Below are positions 1 to 9,133 of a DNA stretch of 64,000 nucleotides, one piece after another. Within the stretch, counting starts at the first letter, position 1. Each line of letters starts with the position of its first letter. The notes below the pieces were generated by a model. That model saw nothing but the letters and a program-made list of their open reading frames with translations. It was not told where the DNA came from and did not search any database. The stretch spans positions 31,974-95,973 of the forward strand of contig CAZOAZ010000021.1 in the NCBI GenBank assembly GCA_964577955.1. Direction: 5' to 3'. The position numbers and the translations under genes are program-made. The stretch comes from CADEEX01 sp964577955 (lineage in GTDB: Bacteria; Acidobacteriota; Vicinamibacteria; Vicinamibacterales; CAVVIG01).

Positions 1-581
1 GCAATGCGCGTGCCTCGATAAGCCTGTCCTGTGGCGAGATGATCGGTCGCCTCTGTGCTGTACCGCTTCGCCGACGTCGTGAAGTACTCCTGGAGGGCAC
101 GATGATCGGCCGCCGTGCTGGCTTTGGCGGCCAGTGCCGTGAGTTCCTCTGTGGTGGGTGTGGGCGCGCCGGTACCCTGTTCGAAACGTGAGGCACCGCG
201 CGGCGGCACGGATGCTTTGCCCGCGCCAAGTTTCTCGTGATACGCCGCGAGCTCGCGCAGTGTCGCGGCTGACTGAAGGTTTAGTTGCTCGAGGCGCTTA
301 CAGTGATCGGCCGCAGTGTTGGCGGCGTGTCGGCCGATCGGGCTAGAGATGAATGCTTGCGCCATGGCGCTGTGGCGTCTGGCATCAGCCGCGTGCTGCT
401 CAGCAAGGACAGCGAAATGTACTTCAAGCCGAGCATGATCGGCGGGTTCCGCACGCTTGACGAGTTCCTGTACTTCGAATGCATTCAGAACCGCGGACGA
501 TGTCGTTTGGGCACGCGCGCCACCCGCAAACGCCAGGGACCACAAACCGAGTGACGCCAGGCCAAGACCGATTGCTCTCAT
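1..581 (-). CDS. secreted helical-repeat protein, C-terminus cut by window edge
   Basis: Open frame on the minus strand that begins with ATG at 581 and is still open at base 1, so the C-terminus is missing. A strong Shine-Dalgarno (AGGAGG) lies 9-10 nt before the ATG. Residues 1-25 are a Sec signal peptide ending in GGARAQ. The mature part has two copies of a helical unit of the type ADHxxLxxxF..(A)xxxxxEAxxH, near residues 45-80 and 145-180. It is a close paralog of the next gene (start 1299), with the same repeat order, the same Cys in a DHCKRL/QHCRQL context and matching ribosome binding site. Function unknown. The export signal places it in the periplasm, and its neighbours suggest an envelope or metal stress role; that is inference. 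Confidence 0.8.
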   Translation of the reverse strand, partial: MRAIGLGLASLGLWSLAFAGGARAQTTSSAVLNAFEVQELVKRAEPADHARLEVHFAVLAEQHAADARRHSAMAQAFISSPIGRHAANTAADHCKRLEQLNLQSAATLRELAAYHEKLGAGKASVPPRGASRFEQGTGAPTPTTEELTALAAKASTAADHRALQEYFTTSAKRYSTEATDHLATGQAYRGTRI

Positions 582-609
582 GACAGATAACCCTCCTGAA
601 CGTTCAATC

Positions 610-1299
610 TCACCGCGCGGCGCCGGCCATTTGCTTGTGCATCTCCGCGGCTGCCGTCGCCTTCTTCGCTGAGTCGCGCGCGAGCTGCGCTAGAAGATCG
701 TGATGCACCGCGGCTTGTGCGATTTTCGTCCCGCGGTAGGCCTGCGCCAAGGCGACATGTTCGCCGGCTTCCGTCGTGTCTCGTTTCGCCAGATTCAGGA
801 AGTAGTCTTCGAGGGCGCGATGATCAGCGGGCGTGCTGGCCTTGGCCGCCATCGCGTTGAGTTCCTGGTCCGTCGGTTTCTGCGCGCCGGCACCACTTTC
901 GAACGGTCTCGCGCCCGCGGGCGGCTTCACCGCCGCGCCAACCGCCAGTCCCTTGTGATACGTGGCCAGGTCACGCAGCGTCTTCGACGACTTCGAATTG
1001 AGATCAGCGAGCTGTCTGCAGTGTTGGGCCATGCCCGTTCCCAAATTGCGAATGGGGTTCCCAGTGAAACTCTGCGACATCGATGTGTGTCGCTTGGCTT
1101 CGGCGTCATAGCGATCAGCGAGCGCCGCGAAATGATCGGCCAGACGCGCGTTGTCAGCCGGCTCCGCCCGCTTGACGAGCTGCTGCACTTCGAGCGAGTT
1201 CAAGAGCATCGAGGATGATTCTTGCGCCGGAATATTCGGCGAGTACGCCAGCAAGATAAGCGCAGCAACCGAAACCCAGCTAGTCTGATGTGTTCTCAT
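610..1299 (-). CDS. secreted protein with two helical repeats
   Basis: 229 residues from ATG 1299; a GTG three bases upstream is possible, but ATG keeps the same 9-nt spacing to GGAGGT as in the paralog next door. Signal peptide residues 1-26 (hydrophobic core then NIPAQ). Two tandem units follow: one containing EPADNARLADHFAALADRYDAEAKRH and a second containing TPADHRALEDYFLNLAKRDTTEAGEH, each rich in Ala, Glu, Lys and predicted helical. No catalytic motif is visible. A third, single-unit relative is encoded at 1788-2171. All three are transcribed away from the CorE-like sigma factor gene, leaving a shared upstream region. I do not recognise a named domain; the role is unknown. Confidence 0.8.
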   Translation of the reverse strand: MRTHQTSWVSVAALILLAYSPNIPAQESSSMLLNSLEVQQLVKRAEPADNARLADHFAALADRYDAEAKRHTSMSQSFTGNPIRNLGTGMAQHCRQLADLNSKSSKTLRDLATYHKGLAVGAAVKPPAGARPFESGAGAQKPTDQELNAMAAKASTPADHRALEDYFLNLAKRDTTEAGEHVALAQAYRGTKIAQAAVHHDLLAQLARDSAKKATAAAEMHKQMAGAAR

Positions 1300-1726
1300 C
1301 ACTTGATAACCTCCTTCGTGACCGAGGTCACGATATGTTGTGAGTGCCCTACGTCACAGAGGGTCGGCATGATTAAGCCTGTCCACTACGACAATAGCAA
1401 CTGCGAAGCCAGCGCGGCTTAGAACTTCCTGACGAGAAATGCCTAATAAATCGTTGACCGTGAATACGCCGGCTCAGTCGAAGCTGCGGGAATTCTCTGA
1501 TTGAAAGGGAAATTTTGCGATGCGCAGACTCCAACGCGCATCAGAAGACGGCACCGTGCTCAGCCTGCAGGTGCAGGCTCGGCGTTGCTGTTCGATTTCA
1601 GACAGCTCTGGAGGTGACGCTGCACCAAAGCGACCAGCATTAGACGAGATTTTAGAGGGTTCACCTCGAAGGCGGGCGTTGTACAAGACGGACGCCGGCG
1701 AATATCGACCAGACGAGGAGGGCCGA

Positions 1727-1746
1727 CCCCGGAACCGTTTCCGGGG
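1727..1746 (-). terminator. hairpin downstream of the single-repeat gene
   Basis: CCCCGGAA, 4-nt loop, TTCCGGGG: a perfect 8-bp stem 42 nt beyond the stop of the 1788-2171 gene. No T-run follows on the minus strand, so it may be a weak or factor-assisted terminator. The rest of the 1300-1787 gap shows nothing I can interpret beyond the promoter space of the gene starting at 1299. Confidence 0.35.
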
Positions 1747-1787
1747 CCGCCCTGGATTCAACCGCGCGTGAGAAACGCGGCCTGAGG

Positions 1788-2171
1788 CTACTTGGCCAAC
1801 TTCTCGTGTTCCGCCGCAATTTCTCGAGCATCTTTCGCCGCTTCCTTGAGCGAGGCCGAAAGCCGGTCGCAATGTTGGGCGCGCTTCGCCGCGCTGCCAG
1901 GAAACAACCTACCGTTGATAGTGTCTCCAGCCTTGCGCTCGGCCTGGCCTTGCGCCGCATGATCGGCCGCTTCCGCCTCGTACTTCGCCGCGAGCGCCAA
2001 AAAGTGCCGCTGGAGTTTCGCGTGATCGGCCCGGGTCTTCGCGGTCATGGCAAGTTCCTGGGCCTGCTTGCCCGGAAGCAGATCGGAAGACTGTTGTGCC
2101 AGAAGCGGTCGTGAAGCTGCGAGTGCCGCCACCGCCAACACGGCGAGGGCGAAATTTCTCAGCGTTCTCAT
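1788..2171 (-). CDS. secreted protein with one helical repeat
   Basis: 127 residues from ATG 2171, which follows a GGAGGG Shine-Dalgarno. A longer frame reaches 2351, but it lacks a signal peptide at its start and this ATG is followed directly by one (MRTLRNFALAVLAVAALA, cleavage after LLAQ). The mature part has a single copy of the unit seen twice in the two upstream relatives: KTRADHAKLQRHFLALAAKY then EAEAADHAAQ, followed by an AQHCDRL segment equivalent to QHCRQL. The three genes therefore form one local family made by duplication. Soluble periplasmic location is predicted; function unknown. Confidence 0.8.
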   Translation of the reverse strand: MRTLRNFALAVLAVAALAASRPLLAQQSSDLLPGKQAQELAMTAKTRADHAKLQRHFLALAAKYEAEAADHAAQGQAERKAGDTINGRLFPGSAAKRAQHCDRLSASLKEAAKDAREIAAEHEKLAK

Positions 2172-2732
2172 TGCTGCTCCCTCCGTTGAACTAGTCGAGC
2201 TGTGTTTGTGCGGGCGTGCCAACTGGTTGACCGCAATCTCCCGCAAATGGCAGGCCGAAGCGATTCTAATCAGTCTCGTCGATTCTCTTAAAACTCCCGC
2301 ACTATTCGGATGAGGAATCAGACATTTCATCGTCTGATCGCAGAATACCAATATTTGTGTCTGATTTGCGTCGCGGAACTTAAAGGTTCGCGAAAGTCGG
2401 TCAAGTTTCGATGAGCACCAGCGATTCTAGCCACAACAGCAGCACGTCGTCGAGTGGGCGGCCTTATGGCGCCGGGAATCGACTCCGCCGAGGCCGGAAT
2501 CGGGCGGCGCTTCGTTCCGCTCCATGTCGACTGTCTGGCCAACGCCCTTCAATGCGTCGGGCGTTTGGGACGCGCGGTGCACGGCGCAACTGCACGACAT
2601 GCCCTCGGCTCTCACCGGTGTAATCTGAGTCGGCACGGCATCTTCACGGCTTGATCTGTTCATGTACCGATGACGCACCTCGGGTGGGTTGATTACACCG
2701 TGAGCGTCCTGCAGCACGATTTCTTTTCCGCT
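2172..2732. promoter_or_regulatory. divergent upstream region with two inverted repeats
   Basis: About 560 nt without a convincing gene, between the secreted-repeat genes (leftward) and the ECF sigma gene (rightward). Two signals are visible. One is a hairpin, ATCAGAC (2317-2323) and GTCTGAT (2332-2338), upstream of the leftward gene. The other is a perfect 10-nt inverted repeat with wide spacing, CGGTGTAATC (2616-2625) and GATTACACCG (2691-2700), just before the sigma gene. They could be operators; I could not match them to a known regulator. Long frames on both strands here look like GC-rich noise. Confidence 0.35.
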
Positions 2733-3281
2733 ATGGACCACGACACATCCCCTCTTCTCTCCACTCTCCTCGAAAATCACCGTGCTTTCCTGCGCTACCT
2801 GGAGCGGCGGGTGGGCGACCGTGCGCTCGCAGAAGACATCCTCCAGGAAGCCTTCATCAAGGTGGTCGCGCGGCCTGACCAGGCACCGGCGGACGAGGCT
2901 GTCATTCCGTGGTTCTACCGTTCTTTGAGAAATGCCGCCGTCGATCAGTTTCGGCGTCGGGGTGCGGCTGATCGGGCGTTCGAGGCCTTTGCGCGAGAGA
3001 TGGTGACGCAAGATGCGCCGAGCGAGGAGGTCGAGGATGAGATCTGCGCCTGCGTGTCGCGGCTGGCCGCGACGCTCAAGCCGGAGTATGCCGACGCGCT
3101 TCAGATGATTGAGGTTGCGGGGACTCCGGTGAAGAATTACGCCGAGCAGAAAGGCCTGTCTTCGAGCAACGCCGCCGTGCGCGTGTTTCGCGCACGGGAT
3201 GCCTTGAAGAAGCGCGTGATGGAATCGTGCGGGGTGTGCGCAGTGCACGGCTGCGTCGACTGCACCTGCCGGCAGGAGTGA
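2733..3281 (+). CDS. CorE-like (ECF44-type) sigma factor with cysteine-rich C-terminus
   Basis: ECF sigma-70 protein, about 182 residues if it starts at ATG 2733; an in-frame ATG at 2670 and GTG at 2700 are possible, and none has a clear ribosome binding site. Sigma region 2 is visible (FLRYLERRVGDRALAEDILQ, then FRRRGAADR) and region 4 follows (AEQKGLSSSNAAVRVFRARD). The last residues hold CGVCAVHGCVDCTC. This Cys-rich domain matches the arrangement in Myxococcus CorE and CorE2, whose C-terminal cysteines bind copper, or cadmium and zinc, and control activity without an anti-sigma factor. No anti-sigma gene is adjacent here, which fits. It is the best candidate for the metal-responsive regulator of the efflux genes to its right; the targets are inferred. 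Confidence 0.88.
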   Translation: MDHDTSPLLSTLLENHRAFLRYLERRVGDRALAEDILQEAFIKVVARPDQAPADEAVIPWFYRSLRNAAVDQFRRRGAADRAFEAFAREMVTQDAPSEEVEDEICACVSRLAATLKPEYADALQMIEVAGTPVKNYAEQKGLSSSNAAVRVFRARDALKKRVMESCGVCAVHGCVDCTCRQE

Positions 3282-3298
3282 CGCGCCGATCCAATCGC

Positions 3299-3961
3299 CT
3301 AAGGCGACTGCGACGATGAAGGCCCCGCTCCTGCCCGCGTTCCGAGGGCTGGCACAACGTGTCGCTTACAACAATCAGGGAGCTCGCGGCGCATGAGATC
3401 GATCACCCGAGCGGCCTTGTCCAGGAAATCGTTCGTCGACTCGACGATGGTTCGTCGCGGATGGCGTTCCCAGGCTTTTAGGATTCGTGCGTCAATGTCC
3501 GCCGCATCAGTCGCCGACTCGGTCCGCAACGGATTCTGATGGTTGTAACCCTGCGCCAGAGGGGGCGTCCGAAGATGGATGACGGCGGCGTATCGTCCAA
3601 GCTGTTCGTCCAGCGTGGTGTCGACCGACGACCAGAGGTCGTCGGCGCCCGGCCAATAGGCGGCACCGTCGATCGTGCCGCGATCGCAGAGGACAATCGC
3701 GAGGTTTTCCGAGGCCGCCGCCGTTTCGAGCTCTCGTTGAACGTAGAAGATCGCGCGCTGAGCCGCGCGTCGAGACTCGCTCTCGGCACTTCGGGGAAAG
3801 CCACCGCCGAAGACAATACTGGCGGCTTCCGGTAGCACCCTGACGTGCGTACAAAAAGACTGGCGCACAAGTTCGAGCACCGCGGTCTTGCCGGCCCCGG
3901 GGCCACCCGTCAGGACGATCCGTTTCCCGTCGTGCCGGTTATGGCACTCGCATGGTGTCAT
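3299..3961 (-). CDS. AAA family ATPase (NTPase/kinase-like, AAA_28 type)
   Basis: 220 residues with a Walker A loop near the N-terminus (GGPGAGKT, residues 19-26), a strand ending LAIVLCDRGTIDG that looks like the Walker B/DRG region, and RRTIVESTNDFLDKA near the end. This order fits the small AAA_28 or NadR-kinase-like group of P-loop proteins, which bind ATP and often phosphorylate small substrates. The substrate cannot be read from the sequence. It converges on the ECF sigma gene with 17 nt between stops and stands alone; nothing ties it to metal resistance except position. Confidence 0.75.
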   Translation of the reverse strand: MTPCECHNRHDGKRIVLTGGPGAGKTAVLELVRQSFCTHVRVLPEAASIVFGGGFPRSAESESRRAAQRAIFYVQRELETAAASENLAIVLCDRGTIDGAAYWPGADDLWSSVDTTLDEQLGRYAAVIHLRTPPLAQGYNHQNPLRTESATDAADIDARILKAWERHPRRTIVESTNDFLDKAARVIDLMRRELPDCCKRHVVPALGTRAGAGPSSSQSP

Positions 3962-4067
3962 TGATTACTCGTTCCTGAAGATTCCCGCCAGAGAGGGAGT
4001 TTTTCCCCAGGCTGGCGAATCCGTCCTAGCCACTGCAATGGCGAGGTTTCGGCCGCTGCTCTCTGCT

Positions 4068-4652
4068 CTACGGCTTGGGCGGCGCCGACGCGAGCCACAG
4101 GCCGTTGATCGCGAATGTCTTCTTCGACGCATCGAATCGATGCAGTTCGTTGTCCGAAGAGAATGTCTTGTCGATCGCCTCGAGAAATGTCGGATGGTCC
4201 GAGAACGCTCTCCTCAAGTTGTCCATTTTCAGTTGCTGAACGGTTCCATCGGACCCGGCGCTGAAGAAGTACACCAGTGGCCGACCGTATTTCCCGGCGC
4301 GCACCCGAAACGTGTAGATGGGAATCGGACCGCGTTCACGAACTTCGTAATCGCGGTTGTCAGCGAATCGATACTCGCGACCAGAGCAGGTCCGGGCACC
4401 ATAAATCTCCATCTTGAGTAGTCGCTTGGTTTCCTTCTCGTTTTCAATATCGACGTAAGGCCTGACGAGATTATTGTGCAATTTCAATTTGTGCGAGGAG
4501 GATCGGCAGTCGCCTTCCCATGACAGTCGTTGTGCCGCGAAGTCCGCGGCGGTTCTGTAGATGCCGCTCGTTGGCGCCTGGGCCACCGCCGGTGCTGCCG
4601 AGACAACGAGCGCGACCACCGCAATGCAGTCGCTAATAGTCGAAGCGGTCAT
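4068..4652 (-). CDS. small secreted protein at the end of the RND operon
   Basis: 194 residues with a Sec signal peptide (about residues 1-25, ending AVAQA). The mature protein has two cysteines (GDCRSSSH and GARTCSGREYRF) and the pattern GIYRTAADF, KMEIYGARTC, YFFSAGSDGTVQQL, then LRRAFSDHPTFLEAID. I recall this pattern from uncharacterised exported proteins found near metal efflux pumps in Bacteroidota, but could not check. The ATG overlaps the stop of the RND pump gene by 4 nt (ATGA), so it is translationally coupled and the last gene of the operon. Function unknown; a periplasmic accessory of the pump is plausible. Confidence 0.75.
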   Translation of the reverse strand: MTASTISDCIAVVALVVSAAPAVAQAPTSGIYRTAADFAAQRLSWEGDCRSSSHKLKLHNNLVRPYVDIENEKETKRLLKMEIYGARTCSGREYRFADNRDYEVRERGPIPIYTFRVRAGKYGRPLVYFFSAGSDGTVQQLKMDNLRRAFSDHPTFLEAIDKTFSSDNELHRFDASKKTFAINGLWLASAPPKP

Positions 4653-7600
4653 CGCATCACCTCCACGCTCACCGATCTGTCACGCTCAAACCATCCATAC
4701 AGCATCGGCAGCAGCAGCAACGTCAGGATCGTCGACGTAATGAGTCCGCCGATGACGACGGTCGCCAACGGTCGCTGCACCTCAGCGCCGGTCCCATGCG
4801 ATAGGGCCATCGGGATGAACCCGAGACCAGCGACCACCGCCGTCATCAGCACGGGGCGCAAGCGCGTCAACGCGCCTTCACGTAAGGCGACGACCACCGG
4901 GCGTCCGTCCGCCCGCAACTGGTTGATGAAGGTCACCATCACGACACCGTTCAACACCGCCACGCCGAACAACGCAATGAACCCCACACCGGCGCTCATT
5001 GAGAACGTCATGCCGCGGAAGAACAGGGCCAGGATTCCACCCGAGATGGCAAACGGGATGCCCGTGAAGACAAGTGCCGCCTGCTTCAGCGAGTTGAAGG
5101 TCGTGAAGAGGAGCAAGAAAATTATCAGAAACGTCACGGGCACGACGATCATGAGCCGGCGTCGGCCGCTTTCGAGGTGCTCGTACATGCCGCCCCATTG
5201 CAGCTCGTAGCCGGCCGGAAGCTTGACTGCGCGTTCGACGCGCGGCCGCGCCTCGTTGACAAAGGATCCGATATCGCGGTCGCGGACATTGATTTCCACG
5301 GTAATGCGTCGCTGGCCGTTCTCACGACTCACTTCAGCGGGACCCTCCTCGCTCGTCAGTCGTGCGAGCTGCGCGAGCGGCACTTTCTCGCCCGACTGAG
5401 CCGCCACTAGTAGATCGCCGATCGACGAGGAATCCGACCGCACGTCGGGCGGGAATCGCACGACCAGGTCGAAGCGCATGAATCCTTCGAGGACGGTGGT
5501 CGCACGGGTACCCGCAATCGCCGATTGGATCACCTCCTGAACGTCGGACACGTTGATCCCATACCGTGCGATGGCGGCGCGATCGATCCGCACCTGGAGC
5601 ACCGGCAAACCGCTGATTTGTTGCACCTTCACGTCGACTGCACCATTGACCTGTCGAACGGCGGCGGCAACTTCATTCGCCTCGCGCAGCAGGATGTCCA
5701 TGTCGTCGCCGAAGATTTTCACGGCGACGTCAGACCGAACACCGACGCCCTCGATGAGCTCCATCATCCGAAATTTGATCGGCTGGGAGATGGAGATCGC
5801 CACGCCGGGAATGGCTTCGAGTTGCTTTGCGATGTCGGAGACGAGCGACTCACGTGTCACGCCGCGACGCCATTGGGCACGCGGCTTCAGAATCGCGTAG
5901 GTGTCGGCCATATCCGGTCCCATTGGGTCGGTCGCGATCTCAGGGCGGCCAATACGGCTCACGATGGCCTCGACTTCAGGATGCTGCTGCACGAGCGACT
6001 CGACGATCTTCGCCTCCCGAATGGCCTCGGTCAGGGAGACGCTCTTTAACCGAACGTGGTTGATCGCTAGCGAACCTTCGTCGAGCTCTGGAAGAAATTC
6101 CGTGCCGAGTGTCGTGAACAACACAGAACAGATTCCAAGAAACACCGCTGCGACCGCAGTGACGGGATACCTGTGGCGTAGGACGAAGTCCAGCACCTTC
6201 TCATAGCGGCGGCTCAATTCCACAAGAACCGGGTTTTCCCGTTCGGTCGGCTGATCCCGTAGAAAAGTCGCCGACAGGGCGGGAATCAGGGTCAGGCTCA
6301 GAAGGACCGCGCCACAGAGCGCCATGATGACCGTGAAGGCCATCGGCCGAAACATCTTGCCCTCAATGCCCGCCAGAGTGAGGATCGGGATGTAGGCGGC
6401 GATTATGATGACCATCCCGAAGATGGCGGGCTTCAGTACTTCGCTGGCCGCTTCGCGGGTCACCCGGTGACGATCGTCGGCGCTAAGCGGCCGGCCCGCG
6501 TGGTGACGTTGTGCGGCGAGACGACGAACGGTGTTCTCAACGATGATCACTGCACCGTCGACGATGAGCCCAAAATCGATAGCACCTAGACTCATCAGAT
6601 TTGCCGATACCTTGAAGTAGTTCATCCCGAGGATGGCAACGAGCATCGACAACGGAATGGCCGATGACACGATGAGCCCAGCTCGGATTTGGAGCAGGAA
6701 CAGGAACAACACGACGATGACGAGTAAGCCGCCTTCGAGCAGGTTCTGGCTCGCCGTGCGAATCGTTTGGTTCACCAAGAGCGTGCGGTCGTAAAACGGC
6801 CGAATCACCACATCAGGTGGCAACGACTTTTGGATCTCTGCGAGCCGATCCTTGACGAGTGTCGTCACGACACCGGAGTTCTCTCCTTTCAGCAGCATCG
6901 CCATCCCAAGTACGGTTTCGCCTTGCGCATCCCGCGTCGCCGCCCCCTGTCTCACCTGTGAGCCGACTCCCACCGACGCGAGGTCCCGTACGCGGACAGG
7001 TGTGCCTCTTTCGGTCGAGACCACGATGTTCTCGATGTCCGAGATGGAGCCGATCAGGCCGATGCCTCGAAGCAGTTGCTGCTCGCCGCCACGTTCGAGA
7101 TAGGCGCCGCCGGCATTGACATTGTTTCGTTCGAGCGCTTCGATGACTTGATGCAGCGTCAGCCCGTAGGCCGACAGCCGACGCGGATCAGCAAGGACTT
7201 CGTACTGGCGCTCGCGCCCACCGAAACTGTTCACCTCAATCACGCCCGGGACTGTGCGAAGGCGTGGTTTGATCACCCAATCGAGGATCGTTCGCAAATC
7301 CATCAGCTCATCGGTTGTATCTGTCCCGGCGAGGCGAGACGAAGCCGGAAGCAAGTCGCTGTGTCCGCTGCCAGACCGCCGTTCGACGGTGAATTGATAG
7401 ATTTCACCCAATCCCGTGCTGATCGGACCGAGTTCCGGCGCGACGCCTTCCGGGAGCTCGCGCTCCGCCTCAGTCAGCCGTTCCAGCACCAGTTGCCGCG
7501 CCCAATAGATATCGACATCGTCACCGAACGTGACCGTCACTTGTGACAATCCGAACTGCGATATCGAACGGATCTCTTCCTTGCGGGGGAGGCTGCTCAT

Positions 7601-7816
7601 CGCCACCTCAATCGGGAAGGTGACGTATTTCTCCATTTCTTCCGGCGCAAACGCTGGCGCCAACGTGTTGATCTGGACCTGGTTGCTCGTGATGTCCGGA
7701 ACCGCGTCGATCGGTAACTGTGTTGCTGAATAGAGGCCACCGACCAAGAGGAGCACTCCGCCGACGATCACAAGCACGCGCCAGCGAATGCTGAAGTCGA
7801 GAAGGCGTTCGATCAT
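4649..7816 (-). CDS. czcA: CzcA-type heavy-metal RND efflux pump
   Basis: 1055 residues, normal length for HME-RND inner-membrane pumps that drive metal ions out through a TolC channel using the proton gradient. The N-terminus MIERLLDFSIRWRVLV leads into TM1, followed by the porter domain (LPIDAVPDITSNQVQINT). The TM4 motif starting at D414 reads DFGLIVDGAVIIVEN, the DFGxxxDGAxxxVEN signature linked to Zn, Co and Cd exporters rather than the Cu/Ag type. The second half repeats the RND fold. ATGA overlaps join it to the adaptor gene upstream and the secreted-protein gene downstream, so the three are one operon. Confidence 0.95.
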   Translation of the reverse strand: MIERLLDFSIRWRVLVIVGGVLLLVGGLYSATQLPIDAVPDITSNQVQINTLAPAFAPEEMEKYVTFPIEVAMSSLPRKEEIRSISQFGLSQVTVTFGDDVDIYWARQLVLERLTEAERELPEGVAPELGPISTGLGEIYQFTVERRSGSGHSDLLPASSRLAGTDTTDELMDLRTILDWVIKPRLRTVPGVIEVNSFGGRERQYEVLADPRRLSAYGLTLHQVIEALERNNVNAGGAYLERGGEQQLLRGIGLIGSISDIENIVVSTERGTPVRVRDLASVGVGSQVRQGAATRDAQGETVLGMAMLLKGENSGVVTTLVKDRLAEIQKSLPPDVVIRPFYDRTLLVNQTIRTASQNLLEGGLLVIVVLFLFLLQIRAGLIVSSAIPLSMLVAILGMNYFKVSANLMSLGAIDFGLIVDGAVIIVENTVRRLAAQRHHAGRPLSADDRHRVTREAASEVLKPAIFGMVIIIAAYIPILTLAGIEGKMFRPMAFTVIMALCGAVLLSLTLIPALSATFLRDQPTERENPVLVELSRRYEKVLDFVLRHRYPVTAVAAVFLGICSVLFTTLGTEFLPELDEGSLAINHVRLKSVSLTEAIREAKIVESLVQQHPEVEAIVSRIGRPEIATDPMGPDMADTYAILKPRAQWRRGVTRESLVSDIAKQLEAIPGVAISISQPIKFRMMELIEGVGVRSDVAVKIFGDDMDILLREANEVAAAVRQVNGAVDVKVQQISGLPVLQVRIDRAAIARYGINVSDVQEVIQSAIAGTRATTVLEGFMRFDLVVRFPPDVRSDSSSIGDLLVAAQSGEKVPLAQLARLTSEEGPAEVSRENGQRRITVEINVRDRDIGSFVNEARPRVERAVKLPAGYELQWGGMYEHLESGRRRLMIVVPVTFLIIFLLLFTTFNSLKQAALVFTGIPFAISGGILALFFRGMTFSMSAGVGFIALFGVAVLNGVVMVTFINQLRADGRPVVVALREGALTRLRPVLMTAVVAGLGFIPMALSHGTGAEVQRPLATVVIGGLITSTILTLLLLPMLYGWFERDRSVSVEVMR

Positions 7817-9123
7817 TTCTTCTCCTCGCCCTCTTCGGCCTCAACGCGCAGCTTCAATTTCGACTTCAGCATCAGCGCGCCCTCGGTCACGACCGCATCT
7901 CCCGGCTTGAGCCCCTCGACGATTTCTGTGTGATCTCCGAGGGACGCTCCAACTCTGACGGGCCGCGGCATGAATCGTTCATCGTCGACGCGCACGAAAA
8001 CGGTTGAGACGCCGTCAATGTCCTGGATCGCGCGCGACGGCACCATGAGGGCGTCGTGCATTGCCGAGACCGGAAGTTCGATCGTCGCGAACATCTGAAA
8101 CTTCAAGCGACCGTCGCGGTTCTGTACTTCACAGCGAACTTTCGCGGTGCGCGTCGTCGCGTCGAGCGCGTCGCTAATACTCGTCAGTCGACCCGTGAAG
8201 GTCTCTCCTGGATATGTATCGACAGTGATAGTGGCATCTTGGCCCACGCGAATCTTGGCGATATCCTTCTGGTAGACGTCGGCCTGTAACCACACTCGGG
8301 AGAGGTCCGCGACGGTGAACAATTCCCGCTCTGGCGCCATGCTCTCGCCGGGCGCGATCGCGACCTGCAGCACGACGCCAGCAAACGGAGCGCTGACCGT
8401 GCTCCTGGGAACGACATCGTCACCTCGCTGAACGCTTGCTAAGTCCCCGTCTGAAAGTCCAAGACGCCGCAACTTCTGCGCCAGACTGATCAGATGCCCC
8501 CGTGCACTGTTCAATTCCGCTGTTGCTTGTTGGCTCTCGGCTGCGCGGCGGTCGCGCTCGGCCTTCGCCACGCCACCCAACTCCACAAGATTGTCCGCTC
8601 GCTCGAGCGCACGCTGTGATACCTGCACGCCGGCGGTCGCACGCTCGACAGCGGCGACGGCGCTTCGATACTCTGCGGTCAATTCTCCGGCGGTGATGCT
8701 GTCGTAGAGGAGTAGCGTCTGACCACTCGTGACTCGATCGCCGACACGGACCAATACTTGGAGCACGCGGCCTTCAGCGAGTGGACGGATTCGCGAAAGT
8801 CGCGTTTCGTCTGGGCCCACGACGGCCGTCGCTCGGATCGTCTCGGCGACGGCGCGCTCTTGCGCCGACTCGACGGCCAAGCCCACCGCACGCTGCATGT
8901 CAGGCTCGATACGGATCTCCGCAAGCCCAGCGCTCTCTTTGGCGGTTTCAGCGCCCGTCTCACGTTCTTCTTTCTTTTCCGGTCCGGCCGACTTGTCAGT
9001 TGCAGGGGACCCGCATCCGGCCGCGACGGCACCAACGAGCACCGCCAACGCAGCCGAGAAAATCCCACGCCGGCGCCGACACCAGTTGTGCGCCTTCCGT
9101 TTGTCGATCGATTCGAAACACAT
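7813..9123 (-). CDS. czcB: periplasmic adaptor (CzcB/CusB-like) lipoprotein
   Basis: 436 residues from ATG 9123. This start follows AAAGGA and sits 10 nt after the TolC stop; the longer frame to 9420 would run into the TolC gene. A lipobox (AVAAGC) follows the N-terminal hydrophobic stretch, so it is lipid-anchored. Barrel-sandwich and hairpin segments are visible: LVRVGDRVTSGQTLL, a long alpha-hairpin with AERDRRAAESQQATAELNS, then VSAPFAGVVLQVAIAPGE and the beta-barrel part TVDTYPGETFTGRLTSISD. It bridges the CzcA-type pump and the TolC channel. The last codons overlap the pump gene start. Confidence 0.93.
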   Translation of the reverse strand: MCFESIDKRKAHNWCRRRRGIFSAALAVLVGAVAAGCGSPATDKSAGPEKKEERETGAETAKESAGLAEIRIEPDMQRAVGLAVESAQERAVAETIRATAVVGPDETRLSRIRPLAEGRVLQVLVRVGDRVTSGQTLLLYDSITAGELTAEYRSAVAAVERATAGVQVSQRALERADNLVELGGVAKAERDRRAAESQQATAELNSARGHLISLAQKLRRLGLSDGDLASVQRGDDVVPRSTVSAPFAGVVLQVAIAPGESMAPERELFTVADLSRVWLQADVYQKDIAKIRVGQDATITVDTYPGETFTGRLTSISDALDATTRTAKVRCEVQNRDGRLKFQMFATIELPVSAMHDALMVPSRAIQDIDGVSTVFVRVDDERFMPRPVRVGASLGDHTEIVEGLKPGDAVVTEGALMLKSKLKLRVEAEEGEEKK

Positions 9124-9133
9124 CGTGAATCCT

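Noticed and set aside
2427..3248. 273-codon frame antisense to the CorE-like sigma gene
   Set aside because: Contains no recognisable domain and is opposite sigma regions 2 and 4.
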